64,000 bases of DNA from Cunninghamia lanceolata (lineage: Eukaryota > Streptophyta > Pinopsida > Cupressales > Cupressaceae). The stretch spans positions 11,674,001 to 11,738,000 of the forward strand of contig BSBN01001752.1 of NCBI GenBank assembly GCA_027924645.1, given 5' to 3'. Shown here piece after piece: positions 48,040 through 59,377 of the stretch (position 1 is the first letter of the stretch; every line of letters begins with the position of its first letter). The translations under genes and the position numbers were made by a program. The notes beneath the pieces were generated by a model. It made no database searches, was not told where the DNA came from, and saw only the letters and a list, made by a program, of their open reading frames with translations.

Positions 48040-50010
48040 ATTATCATGCTCTTAGTTGATTCCTAAGATGGGTGACCATGAGTAGTATTAAGATTTACCA
48101 ATGTGAGTTGACCTATGGTTTATCTTAAAGTTGTGGTATATGGAATTTGATGTTAGCTTTTCAATAGAACTGGTGGAGAGGTAGGATTTAGATAAGTGAA
48201 TTTTATCCTCCTAATCAAGGAGATGACCATCACCCTTAAGGATGTGTGGTGCATCTTATAACTATCAGTGCAAGAAGCTCATGTGGTGACTTTACAAAAG
48301 ATGAGGCATTATGTGATTTGTAAGGCCTATAGATATTGTATAGGGGAAAGGCACCTCACATGCACTACTTTGATCATAGAGGGTTATCCTTAGTAGATAT
48401 TATGTGGGGTAAAATTTTATAGGTGAAAGATGTTGATCATGATTATGTTGACTATATTGGTGGTTGACGACAGAGGAGGCATGATGGAATGGTGGATGGT
48501 AGAGATTATCTAATCCATGAATACATTAGGGTAAGTATATGCTTAGGGTTGATTTATGCTAGCCCATTTATACTATGTATATATCAGTTCATCTAGAAGG
48601 GCAGTCAGTGTCTAATGGAGGTTTCATTACTATAGGTAAATTGGGCTTTCGAATACATGGTAGTGACACAATTTTTGGTGGGCCTAAGATGATGAGGTGC
48701 AAGGGAAAACTTTGCTACTCAATGGTATGGTGCTAGGAGATAGTCCTAGAGAGTTGGTTGACTCAACAAGTGGTGACTATTATCAGAGGATATAATAGAG
48801 GCTAACATTACATGGAGATCATATAAGGAGATAGAAGCTTGGCCTAAGGATGACTTGTAGTTATATGGGATTCAACATTTATGATGACTATGGGGATACC
48901 ACAATCAGGTTCTAGAGAGATACTACTATGAGCGAGTTCTATGATAGTTTGCCATTTGACAAATAGTTCCTCCTCTAGGCCATTTATGGTGGAGATCATT
49001 AAGGTCTATTGTACATGTTGGAGATGTGCTCAGGAATTCTTACAATATGGCATTAGAGGATGAGGGTCAAGATGACACATGAGTTCCTATAGATGAGGAT
49101 GAAGTAGGGTACACTAAGGAGTGGCAATGATGGTGGGAGACTACTCGACCTACCCCTTTATACTTGGTAGTACAAGCAAAGCATGATGGCTAGGTAGATC
49201 TTGCTAGAGGGGGCATTGTAGGTTGGGGAGTCCCAAAGGAGGAGATGCCTAAAATAGAGGGGTTCTATCATGCACACTCATAGTCACCCCCTTTCCCTAA
49301 GATGTTTGAGCCACTACGATGGGTTGTAGACCCCACTTGGTAGGATAGAGACCCAAGTATGCTTTTAAGTTTACTATGTTATTTCACACATTATTTTTAT
49401 GGTGATCATTATGATGATATGATGTGATTTTGATTATGATTATGATGAGAGACTGATTATGTTATTATTGTTTTTATTTTGCAAGGTTAATCATGAAGTG
49501 GGAGGCACTAATGCATCAAATGGTCAAGTTTGGTTCAAGAGTTGTGTCATGGACTAACATTAGTGATTAGGACCATCCCTTTAGGGAGGTCATTTGATTT
49601 TGACCCTTGTTTGATCTTGTGATCTCTATGTGATAGGCCTACATACAGGAGAGAGAGGCACATGATGAGGTCATAGTAGAATGGGATGAATCACTAGAGA
49701 AAGGGGCTACTAAGTGACAACACTTTCAAAGTGAGATCTATTGACTTTAAATGACCTATAGGCTTTGCGAGAGAGCATTAGATTTGTGGTGCTATTAGAG
49801 TCATCTCCTAGGATGAGAGCAAAGATAGAGGCTTGAGAGGAGTTGTGAGAGGACTTGCAATAGGCAAAGGTAGAGGCACAAGAAGGACAAGTGGAGCTTT
49901 AGATTATAGAGGAGAGAGAACAAGCAGAGCTACGAAGTGTGGAGGAGTGGGAATAGGTAGAGCTATGTGAGACTCAAGCAGAGAATGCATAGCTCTTATG
50001 TACAATTGGG
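48040..50010 (+). pseudogene. Decayed plant mobile domain (PMD) coding region
   Basis: Pieces in shifting frames match the PMD layout. An ELVER(W)-like segment near 48165 is followed by KEMTITLKDVWCIL near 48220-48265 (family pattern GEMT-TL-DV). Near 48890-48945 comes WGYHNQVLERYYYERVL then a stop. A GYTKEW..WW..TRP-like piece lies near 49110-49155. A Glu/Gln/Leu-rich coiled-coil-like end lies near 49830-49990. PMD proteins (MAIL/MAIN type) occur both as host genes and inside plant transposons. Many stops show this copy is dead. Boundaries are approximate. Confidence 0.6.
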
Positions 50011-53000
50011 GCACATTGAAGGTTGACTAGATTCATCTCAATTAGAGTGGAGTTATCAATTAGGATATAGTCATATGGCTAGCTCTATATGAGTGGGCTC
50101 TAATGGTCCACATGAGCCACATTCAAGGCCATCACCCCAGTGATGCCTTATTGTTGTAGATTTTTATATTCAACACTTTGATGATGTATATGATATAACT
50201 ATATGGGTTTCTTAGCAAATGATATGATTGTCAATGCACGGGAAGCATGAGAGAAGGGTGATGATTTCCACTATGGCATGCTTCTCATTTTGAATATTCT
50301 TTAATATTATGGTATACCAATTAGAGAGTGGTAACAACAAGGCAACAAGAACACAAATGTGTTTTTCTCTAACTTATTCTTGTATTCTACAAAAACTCAC
50401 ATAATGTGGCAAATCATGGAAAGCTAATGGATAAATGGACAAGAAAACTAATCTTGTAGTGTGTGGGTGACTTTTGTGTGTTGCCTTCTCTTGTGGTTTT
50501 GTTCTTAGATGTGACTTTCAAAGTTTATCCTCATCATTGTCAAGAACTATACTCTAATGATATAAGAGAGCACAAGCCTTCCTAGTTGCTGTATGTCCTA
50601 GATAAGTTGTATGTGGGAGAAAAAAGATTATGGTTGAATGGTAGTTTGGTTATGCTCTCTTTTTCAACCACTCAAGTGATGTTGCAACATGTGTCATGAA
50701 CTCAACATAATAAGGTAGCTACCATAAAAGATGTTTCATGCAAATAAAGCCAATACAAATTAATTTATCTCATAGCATAGAACAAGGTTCAGCAAGTAGA
50801 GCAAAGATTTCAAGAAGTGTAAGCATAGGTTAATGCACACCAACAACAAATAAAGTCACAATATGTAAATTTGGTAGTATAAGGCACACTTGCAAGTACA
50901 AAAGTAGCCCAAACACAAGTGGACGTAACAATGTCTTATATAATTGGCTATATTCATTTATTGCAACATGATATTATTAATACATGCCTAGATCTATTTC
51001 CTCCAACTATTACCCTACCATATCCCAATGATCACTTGATTACATGTGGATTTGTTGGAGAAATTAGTTTGTGCTTTTCTCATTACTCCACTACAACCGA
51101 TCCCACTCACCAAAAAAGCTCCCATAGAACACATGGTCATGCCAACCAATTGTTCATCTTCAAAAGACAGTATTCCATAAATAAAGTCCACCATGCAATA
51201 GTAACTTGTTGAGGATATCCACACACATCAAGATAAACTAGTTTCTATATTTGGTCACCTCATGATTGCATGTATAATTTTAAAAAGGATGTGGCCACTT
51301 TTCAACAAGTCACTAGTTTGGTGTTAAAGACACAAGATCTGGTGGATGTGTTCTTAGCTCCAAAAAAGGTCAAACTCAATCGGATTGAGTAGAAATTTTA
51401 GAATGTAAACCTCAAACCTAATGAAGTGGATACTCTAAGTGATAAATGGATGAACTATAGACTCTTATTGAATCAAATAACACTAAGTTCAAAGTAGTGT
51501 TTCTTTTGTTGGCATAGAAGGTACACATTGAAATCTAGTCCATAGTTTCAAAATCTCATAATTTACACTAACATTTGCAAGGACTGGTGACTCAACAAGA
51601 AGCCACAATGGACAAGGATGCAAAAACCATCAAAGACATTATTGCTAGTGCAAATGAATTTATGGTACACAATAAAATGTCCAAGCATGACTATAGGAAA
51701 TTATGTAGAAATAAATCATCCCTCTTATTCCTAAGGTTCAATTGATTCTCTCCTCATATTGATGAATCTTTTCTTCATTTTGTATGTCTTTTTGTCATGT
51801 TTTGTTCAAAATTATGTAACTGCTTGTAGGCCCAAATAGAGTTTTTCATTGGGATGAAGTTGGTCCTATAATGTGTCTTTCCTATAGCACACAACAATCT
51901 TGTAGATAATTGAAAGTATTAGTGTGTGAATCTCATAGTTAAATGAAATTGTAGGTGAGCATATCTAATAATTGTGAGCGTAGTCTAGTTAACTAGAGCG
52001 TGTCATGTTATCTAGGCTATATAAGATTAGTAAATAAGTGTTTGTTCACCATGCAAGTGTATGTGACTAATGTTGTGATTTGAACTACATGTGTTTGTAA
52101 AGTGGAGTAATGAGCACTAGGGTAAAGTGCATATAAAACCCCCTAATGTAATCCATTTGAATATAGTTAATAGAAGAAAGTAATGAAGTTCTACTATAAT
52201 TTATGCATAAATTATTTGTGTATCATTGTGCATTGTAATACATTTATATTTTTTTATCTCCTTATATTAATAACTAGCATGACCTAACAAGGATTTCCAA
52301 ACCTAAGTGTGCTTCGGGTAAGAATGATTGTATGACAATGTGCTTAGGAAGACTACAATAAAAGTGTTATCCATGGTCTAAACACTCGTGTTATCAAATG
52401 CTTAACACCTTGGATATTGTAATATCCAATCCATGTGTATAGCCATTGGTTATAAACATTAAATCCACCACAAAAAAAAAAAAATCCTTTTAATAAAAGG
52501 CAAGACTCCAACAAAATACAAGTTTAATCCATAGACATAAATCCCTTGTCTTCAATCATTCAAAATGATAAATGAGTAACAATAGTTAAGGGGAGTGGGT
52601 AGCTTCCATGGCCACCACTACATTCTTTCATATAAAATCTCCCTACATTGTGGCCACAAAGTCCCAAAATAGTGCTCTATGCCTCTAGGGAGGTTATAAT
52701 GACTTTGTGTAGTTTTGCTTGTGGGTTTTAGAAAAACCCTAGCTAGTAATTTGCTAAATGATAACATTTCAAATTTTTAAATATCAAATAACATGCCATT
52801 TTGATTTTTCCCCTTTGACTTAAAGCTTTACTATTATAGGTTTTAGGATAGTTTTAGAACATAGGATGACATGACATAAAATAGTCAAAGATAATGCAAA
52901 AATGATAATGACCTAGAATCTTACAACTAAACACTAGACTTCATCACTTATGCTGATACTTGGCCAAAAGTAACTATTAGTTGACAACCATCACTCATGA

Positions 53001-53220
53001 CTAAGATGACATCAATGACACCTCAAAATGACAATTACCATTCATACAACAACACAAGTGAAAACCTAGGAGAATATGTACATTTGGACCACTGGGATTT
53101 ACTTTATCACTCTAGCTTGTCATTAGTTTGCATGACATCATTCTCCCACATGATTTCCTCCCTCTCCATAGGGAAATTTACCTCACAAACCCACACAAGG
53201 GGAAAGATCAATAACATCAT
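50011..53220. other. Unassigned sequence, possible decayed coding traces
   Basis: Open stretches at 50919-51212 and a low-stop segment at about 51270-51700 suggest old coding sequence, but no family was recognised. An oligo-A run is at about 52474-52486. A plus-strand TATATAAG is near 52020. No element ends identified until the TSD at 53221. Confidence 0.35.
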
Positions 53221-53225
53221 AAACA

Positions 53226-54318
53226 TGTTGGCAAGAGACACTATATGGATTCATGGTTGTTGTCATTGATGGCAACAAAGGTCATCCCACATATCCGCAA
53301 GTCATAATGTGTCTCTACCGGAAGTCAGAATAAAGATTGTTGTGGTCCGGTGAACAAGAACAGAGCATGTGGCAAGGTCCGACAGATTGATCCGGATCTC
53401 TCAGAGGAAGTGTCTTGGTGCAGTGCGGATTTGGGGAAGTCAAGAGGACTACCTTGAGTGGTATATTCCAAGGATTTAGCCTCCGGTGATGGACAAGGAG
53501 AAAGATATGAATAGTTGAGTACCGGATTCCTGAGAGACAGTGAAAACAGAGGAAGAACTGACTGACAGAGTATCAGACTACTTTCCAGATGTGTTACTAT
53601 TGATGATAGAGGTTGTGAAGGCATGAATCATGTTTGGCCGACATGATTAATGATATCTACAAGTATATGCTTGATCCGCATTGCTTGGTGAGGAAGGATT
53701 CAGCCGACAGAACAAAAGTTTGTAAGAAACTAGACTGTTCCGGATGCCGACTAGAAAGGTGATGAAATTACTTGTGCGGATATATATAGAGGATGGATTT
53801 AGTTGTGAAGGTAATGATGGTGTGAAGATATATGCGAATAAGTCCAGAACAGAGCAGAAGTAGCAAAAAGGATCTGGTATGTGAAAGATAGCAGAATAAA
53901 GAACAGAGGAAAGATGAAGTGCAGCAGATCAGTGTACTGAGCCTAACCGGAACTAAACTCCAGCATATGCAGATGCTTCCAATCAGTTCAAGACTGTGAT
54001 TCTTATCACTTTGTAGACAGTGTGTCTTCTTGTAGGCAGTGGGCCTCTTGTGAGCAGTGTGCTCGGGCAGTGAGCCCTAATTGGCAAGTGCCATTTTTTG
54101 TAATCTCCTATTCTTCTAACAGAGAATAATTTTTGGGTTAATCACCCCGTGGTTTTCTCCCTTAACAGGGTTTCCACGTCAAAAAATTACTGTGTCATGT
54201 GTTTCTTATTTCATGGTAATGTTTTTGTGTTTGATTCAATGCTGCATTAATTAATAGGAAAGTTCAAAAAGGGAAATAATTAGGATAACTGATTCACCCC
54301 CCCTCTCAGTTATCAACA
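53226..54318 (+). repeat. 5' LTR of the young element
   Basis: 1093 bp. TATATATAG at 53781-53789. GCAGTG(A/T)G-type motifs at about 54010-54085. GGGTTTCCACGTCAAAAAAT near 54167. Seven-C tract near 54297, about 20 bp before the LTR end. Confidence 0.95.
53781..53789 (+). promoter_or_regulatory. TATA box of the young element
   Basis: TATATATAG followed by AGGATGG; identical at 60087-60095 in the 3' LTR. Confidence 0.6.
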
Positions 54319-54320
54319 AT

Positions 54321-54332
54321 TGGTATCAGAGC
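54321..54332 (+). other. Intact iMet PBS
   Basis: TGGTATCAGAGC, two bases after the LTR end: the exact plant initiator-methionine primer site. Confidence 0.9.
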
Positions 54333-54383
54333 TAAGTTCCTCCTAATAGAGCCTAACAGCTTGAGGAAGATCTGGGAGTTCAA

Positions 54384-55562
54384 ATGGATGCATATGGTTT
54401 AAGGGAGCAACTCAAGACTGCTCTTGAGGATCTTGAACAGTCAAATTCTGAAGTCAATGAATTAAAGGAAAGACTCAAACAGGCTGATGAATTCATGAGA
54501 GAATTAAAAGACAAATTAAGTCTCTCTATGAAAAAGAGAAAGGAGCTGCTCCAACAGTTGGCAAGACAAAGTGAAGAAAGCAATACAAATGAAGAATTGA
54601 CTGAGCAAACCAAGTTATGTGAAAAGTTATCAAAAGAAGTCATTATGTTAAGACATGAAATGGAATCAGGAACTATAAAGTTTACTCAAGAGATTGAAGA
54701 AAAAAGAAAGGCTGAAGACAATCTAAGACAATCTCTTAAAGAAAAATCAGAAGAATGCCACCAGATGGACAGGATTATCAGACATCTTGAATCTGATCTT
54801 GAAGATGCCAAAGATAATGAAGAAAAACTTGAGGATCAAATTGCCTCTCTCAAAAGAGACCTTCAAACAACAAATGAATATAAAGAGAAATTCAAGATAA
54901 GTTCTGCTCAACTTGAAGTTCTTCTTGGAAGTCAAAAAAGGACAGATGATAAGTATGGTTTGGGATATGAGAAAGGAGAAAGCTCCGGATCCGGTCAGAA
55001 GAATCTTGGATCAGAAAATCCAAGGAGCAGGCCTAGAAGACCTCCGGTAAGACAGCCAAATGCTCAAAGATATCCATCCTTCAATGGATACTGCCACAGC
55101 TGCAACCACTTTGGTCACAAAGCTAATCAGTGCAGAATGAGAATGAATCAGATCAATTCATCCTTCTCCGGACAGTGCTTCAACTGCAAAAGGTATGGAC
55201 ACAAATCCCATGAATGCAGAATTATGCAAGTAAACAAATCATTCAAAGGAAGATGCTTTACATGCAATAGAGTAGGTCATATGGCTAATCAATGCAGATC
55301 AAGAGGATATCAGTCAAATATGCAAAGAAATGTTATTTGCCAAATCTGCAATAGGTCTGGTCATAATGCTAAAGTCTGCAGAAACAAATATCAGGACAAA
55401 AGAGGTCCGGTGTACAATCAGAATCAAGACAAGGGTAAACAAACGATGAATGCGGATGAAGTTAGGAATCAGATGAGCAAGATTTGGGTGAAGAAAAGTT
55501 CAAAGAATGTAGAGGTTGGATCCGCACCAGACTCTGGTGCTGATATTTCTTCCGAAAATTAA
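54384..55562 (+). CDS. Gag-derived ORF1: coiled coil plus four CCHC knuckles
   Basis: 392 codons, intact. Residues 1-180 are a Leu/Glu/Lys-rich heptad-like coiled coil. Residues 195-235 are basic and Ser/Pro-rich. Four CCHC zinc knuckles follow at 237-250, 265-278, 291-304 and 319-332 (CHSCNHFGHKANQC, CFNCKRYGHKSHEC, CFTCNRVGHMANQC, CQICNRSGHNAKVC). Near the end is APDSGADISSEN, which recalls the start of a retropepsin motif cut off by a stop. The copia UBN2 domain expected at the amino terminus is absent. The ATG follows the leader AGATCTGGGAG seen before the gag ATG at 12691, so the ORF looks like the back half of a Sirevirus gag. Likely an RNA-binding, self-associating particle protein (inference). 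Confidence 0.85.
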   Translation: MDAYGLREQLKTALEDLEQSNSEVNELKERLKQADEFMRELKDKLSLSMKKRKELLQQLARQSEESNTNEELTEQTKLCEKLSKEVIMLRHEMESGTIKFTQEIEEKRKAEDNLRQSLKEKSEECHQMDRIIRHLESDLEDAKDNEEKLEDQIASLKRDLQTTNEYKEKFKISSAQLEVLLGSQKRTDDKYGLGYEKGESSGSGQKNLGSENPRSRPRRPPVRQPNAQRYPSFNGYCHSCNHFGHKANQCRMRMNQINSSFSGQCFNCKRYGHKSHECRIMQVNKSFKGRCFTCNRVGHMANQCRSRGYQSNMQRNVICQICNRSGHNAKVCRNKYQDKRGPVYNQNQDKGKQTMNADEVRNQMSKIWVKKSSKNVEVGSAPDSGADISSEN

Positions 55563-56215
55563 AAAGTGAGCTCAGGCTCAGGGGGAGACTCAAAGAAAAT
55601 CCTGTTCCCCCAGCCAAACAAGTGGTGCCGGATGTGGCACAAGATGCGGATTAAAGGGTTTGTAGATATGAGTCTTGAGATGCTTCAGTCAAGTTTTCAG
55701 AGGTCCGCATGGAGTTATGAAGAAGCTGTGATCGATCAAATAAGACCTGTTCAGGGAGATGCTCCGGTATGACAAAGGATTACAAAAAGGTCCGGAGAGA
55801 TCCGGAAGTGCACTATATTATTCTGCGGATTGGACAGAGTGTTTGGGATGTTCTTGTAATATGTTACCTCTATTTATTCATGATTGAAAGATCCGGATGA
55901 TATTCACAGATCAGGACTAATTCGGGATACTCCAAGCTATCCAGACAAGGCAAACCGGAACAATGTAGGTGAAGCATTTATTGCAGACAGATATTAGGGT
56001 TCGTGGAGCAATATAAGGGATTTCTCAAAAGTAATTTGCTCATTCTGCACTCAAGAAGAAGCGAATAGTGGAGCTCTGCAACAAGATTCATCAAGCACAC
56101 CAAGGATCTCCTGCCGAAGTCATTGCATAAAGAAATCAATCCAATCACTCCGTGCAAGTCGAAGGCGCATAAGGTATTCTCCGTTTTTCATTACCTCACT
56201 GCAAATCTTTGAAGA
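55563..56215 (+). other. Spacer with captured LTR (U3) segment
   Basis: 653 bp between the two ORFs. Positions about 55646-55862 align with 24222-24430 of the solo LTR (shared TTAAAGGGTTTGTAG, TTTTCAGAGGTCCG and AGAAGTGCA/GGAAGTGCA blocks), which is the U3 of a related LTR family. The rest, about 55863-56215, is unassigned and may be the 5' leader of ORF2. Confidence 0.75.
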
Positions 56216-59200
56216 ATGGCTACTCCAAATATAGTCAAGATCTCTAATAGACCTCGCCCCTCATTCAAGAAACATCCTTACAAATCTTTGGAGGTAGATC
56301 CACTAGGAGCCTTCTCTAGTGTTCCTCATGGTGTATTGCATACGGAAGATATTAGGGTTTACATCCATGCGAATCTTGAAGACTTTGGAGAATCAAAACT
56401 AATGGATATCTATCACAAACAATTGATAGATGACTCCTTTGAGATCAAACCTCAGTATAAAGCCATCCAGGACAAACACTTTGCACAGTGCATTCATTTC
56501 CCCTGTTTTGAAGAAGATGAATGGGTCCGGTATGTACTAAGTAGAGTACATGACAACTTCCTATGGTTGAACAAGCCCTTCAAGATCACCAAGGATGTAA
56601 TTAGGGCTGTAACCGGTCTGCACTCATCCGGTGGATTACCTATTCTCAAATCTGTCAAAAATCAGACAGTCAGTGATGCAACCGGATCCAAGTTTGACAA
56701 GAGAGCTATGACAGTTGATGATATCATTGAACCGGATGTCAAATTTGCAGCTATAATAATTGGTTACAAAATCTATCACTCCAGTAGGGAAAATTCAGTA
56801 CCGGGAACTGCAATCTACATAGCCTATCAGATGTTAAAGGAGAATGCAGACTATGACTTGTGCGAGCTTCTAGTAAACCAACTCTTTGAAAATCTGCAGA
56901 AGATTAAGAAGGACAAGAAAAACTCCTTCAAATATGGCAATATGATCTTGTGTCTCTTCTTTTACTACATGAATGAGCTTCCCGGATCCAGTGGATGGAT
57001 ATGGCAGAATGACAGACCGGTTGCCATTCAAATCAGAGACTATTTGCATGGACTTGGGGATGCAAAAGCAAGAAATACAGCTCTATGGGGTTACTTCAAG
57101 AACTTCCAAAGCATGATGCATGCAAGGGAAAGAATACCCCAATCCCTTGTTGAAAAATACAAAGACACAGTATGCTTCATGGTAGAAACAGATCAGTGTC
57201 TGATGGAGGCAGTGGAGCCAAGGACTGTCTGGATCATGCCTATGGGGTATGAAGTGGATGAACAGATAGTAGAGCTGCATGTTCAACACATGCTAAGCCA
57301 GCCCAAAGATCCCAAGGCAGAAAGGTTCGGAACCTTTGAGGAACTGAGTGTAAAGTTACATGTAGAACTCAGGGAACCGGAGATAAAGAGGAAGGTAAGA
57401 AAAGAAGTTGAGCATATTACTCAAGGCCTAGGCATCTCAAAAGAGGCACTTGATGCCAGCCGGGAAAAGAGGAGGAAGGCTGAGGAAGAAGAGAAAAGTA
57501 AAGAAAGTGTTCCGGTTGAAACTCCCACCCGGACCAGATCATCAAAAAGATCTGCACCTCCCTCAACCAAAAGTTCAAAACCGGAAGTCCAGGCATCCGG
57601 TAAGAGATCCAAGACAAAAGCCACAAGGGCTTATGGAAGCCAAAAGGATGAAGAGGAAACAGAGTCAGATGAGGGAGTAAAAGAAATAAAGAAACAGAAG
57701 AAGAAAGGATCCGGTAAACCCTCCACAGGCCAAGACAAGGATGAAATGGCGGAGGTATCTGTTGAAAAGCCCACTCTGTCTCTAGAGAATGTAATCAAGT
57801 CGGTCACGGTGGATGGAAACCTTCAACCAATGACTGAATCTTATGATGACTTCAGTGAGGCTGACCAAAAGACTCTTCAGGAAGCCACAGTCAAATATCT
57901 GAACATATACAATAAGGCTTTCATTGAGATCATATCTCTTATTCCTAAAAGCCTAGAAAAGGAATTAGAAGTAAGAAAGAACAATGCTCATGCAAAAGAT
58001 CTTGAGATCCGGGAGCAGATAGCTATTCAGCTATATCCTCAAATTGATCCCAAGACAATGAACATAATCTTCAAGGACTGCAAAGATGAGTTCAGAAGTA
58101 AAGCCAGGATGAATCAACTCATGCTTGGTGAGACTGACAAAGTGGCCCAAGAGACAGAAGAGATCCTCCGAAAGGCCTTCAAAAGGTTCAATCTTCCTGT
58201 TGTAGACGACTTAGGTGCAGAAACAGCTGCGGATTTGGAATCATCTGTTCCGGAAGAAGTGGGCCCTGAACATACAAGCATCTCTCCTCCGGTTTCCCCT
58301 ACAGTCTCCGGATCCAAAGAAGAAGAGCAATTACAGGAGAAGGAAGCAGTGGTGAAAGACAAAGAGGTTGACAGTTCCAAGACTGCAGAAGAAAAGAAAC
58401 ATTTGTCTCCGGCAAGAGACACTGCACAAACTGTTCAACAATTTTTGAGCAAAGAAACTTTAGAGATTGATGAACCGGAGCTTCTAAAAGGCCCATTCGA
58501 CTTTGACTCTCTCTCTCCGGTACAAACAATGAAGATAGCTTCATTTGCAAATGCCAAGGCAAATGAAAAACTCCTGAAGTCTCATATGGAAGACTGTGAG
58601 TTGATAGAGGCTGCTTCCGGAGTACTTGTAAAGATTATGCCATCAATCCAGATAGATCCGACAGCCTCCTCTTCCGGTAATCTAAAAACCTTAGTCAGCA
58701 GTGTTGATACACATTTTGATTCTCTAGAAAAATCAGCTGAAGAAAAGGTCCGGAAGGAATTTTTGGATAAAAGATTTTCAGAAATATTAGAATTAATCTC
58801 TAAAGATAGGAAGATTGTGAGCATTGGAATAAAGAGCTTAGAGAATGCTCTTAAGGATGGCGGTGACATCTACAAATTTTGTATATCCTGGTCAAAGGCA
58901 ACAGCAGCAATTGATAAGAAAATAAAAGAGGAACAGGATAAGCTACAAAGCTTATCTCAAAGTTTTGATCCTCTCTCTTCCTCCATAATAAATCAAGAAT
59001 GTCAGACTATTGCAGTCTTGAATGAAATAAAGAATCTTGAGAAGGAAAGGAAGAATATCACTAACCGGATGGGAGAACTTAGAAGGATTATAATCCCTAA
59101 GTTGGAAACTATGCATGAGGCCATCAGTGATGCTCAGACCACCGCCCAAACAAAAGATCCGACAGATCTCAAGCGGGCAGAAGCTTTTGCATTTTTGTTG

Positions 59201-59299
59201 AGTGGTCACATTTCAATTTTGGATAGAATGAAGCAAAGTTGGGCTACAGAAATGATCCAATTGCAGACATCCTTTGCAGACATTCTTCAGTATATGTGA
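56216..59299 (+). CDS. ORF2: intact 1027-residue protein of unknown family
   Basis: Start ATG has A at -3 and G at +4, a strong plant context. Residues 1-410 look globular (Trp/Phe/Tyr-rich; features FPCFEEDEWVRYV at 95-107, AVTGLHSSGGLP at 131-142, KYGNMILCLFFYYMNELPG at 239-257, WIWQND at 261-266). Residues 411-520 are low-complexity and highly charged with basic clusters (RSSKRSAPP, IKKQKKKGSGK) that could act as nuclear signals. Residues 520-660 are helical. Residues 670-745 are acidic and Pro/Ser-rich. Residues 780-1027 are largely helical, with a probable coiled coil at 895-965. No signal peptide, clear membrane span, zinc site or polymerase/integrase motif. I do not recognise the family. 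It may be a structural or targeting factor of the element, an envelope-position protein, or a captured host gene; the sequence does not decide. Confidence 0.85.
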   Translation: MATPNIVKISNRPRPSFKKHPYKSLEVDPLGAFSSVPHGVLHTEDIRVYIHANLEDFGESKLMDIYHKQLIDDSFEIKPQYKAIQDKHFAQCIHFPCFEEDEWVRYVLSRVHDNFLWLNKPFKITKDVIRAVTGLHSSGGLPILKSVKNQTVSDATGSKFDKRAMTVDDIIEPDVKFAAIIIGYKIYHSSRENSVPGTAIYIAYQMLKENADYDLCELLVNQLFENLQKIKKDKKNSFKYGNMILCLFFYYMNELPGSSGWIWQNDRPVAIQIRDYLHGLGDAKARNTALWGYFKNFQSMMHARERIPQSLVEKYKDTVCFMVETDQCLMEAVEPRTVWIMPMGYEVDEQIVELHVQHMLSQPKDPKAERFGTFEELSVKLHVELREPEIKRKVRKEVEHITQGLGISKEALDASREKRRKAEEEEKSKESVPVETPTRTRSSKRSAPPSTKSSKPEVQASGKRSKTKATRAYGSQKDEEETESDEGVKEIKKQKKKGSGKPSTGQDKDEMAEVSVEKPTLSLENVIKSVTVDGNLQPMTESYDDFSEADQKTLQEATVKYLNIYNKAFIEIISLIPKSLEKELEVRKNNAHAKDLEIREQIAIQLYPQIDPKTMNIIFKDCKDEFRSKARMNQLMLGETDKVAQETEEILRKAFKRFNLPVVDDLGAETAADLESSVPEEVGPEHTSISPPVSPTVSGSKEEEQLQEKEAVVKDKEVDSSKTAEEKKHLSPARDTAQTVQQFLSKETLEIDEPELLKGPFDFDSLSPVQTMKIASFANAKANEKLLKSHMEDCELIEAASGVLVKIMPSIQIDPTASSSGNLKTLVSSVDTHFDSLEKSAEEKVRKEFLDKRFSEILELISKDRKIVSIGIKSLENALKDGGDIYKFCISWSKATAAIDKKIKEEQDKLQSLSQSFDPLSSSIINQECQTIAVLNEIKNLEKERKNITNRMGELRRIIIPKLETMHEAISDAQTTAQTKDPTDLKRAEAFAFLLSGHISILDRMKQSWATEMIQLQTSFADILQYM

Positions 59300-59377
59300 G
59301 TATGTAAATATGCGGCTATGTATAGAAAATTTTTGAAAATTTTGATATGCGGACCCTACCCTTTGCCATTGATGTCA

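Noticed and set aside
53325..53624. 99-codon minus-strand ORF present in both LTRs of the young element
   Set aside because: The identical ORF at 59631-59930 is expected because the LTRs are nearly identical; it runs against the element and has no recognisable motif.
57083..58869. Minus-strand open stretches opposite ORF2
   Set aside because: Shadow frames of a long intact coding region; no family features or promoter.
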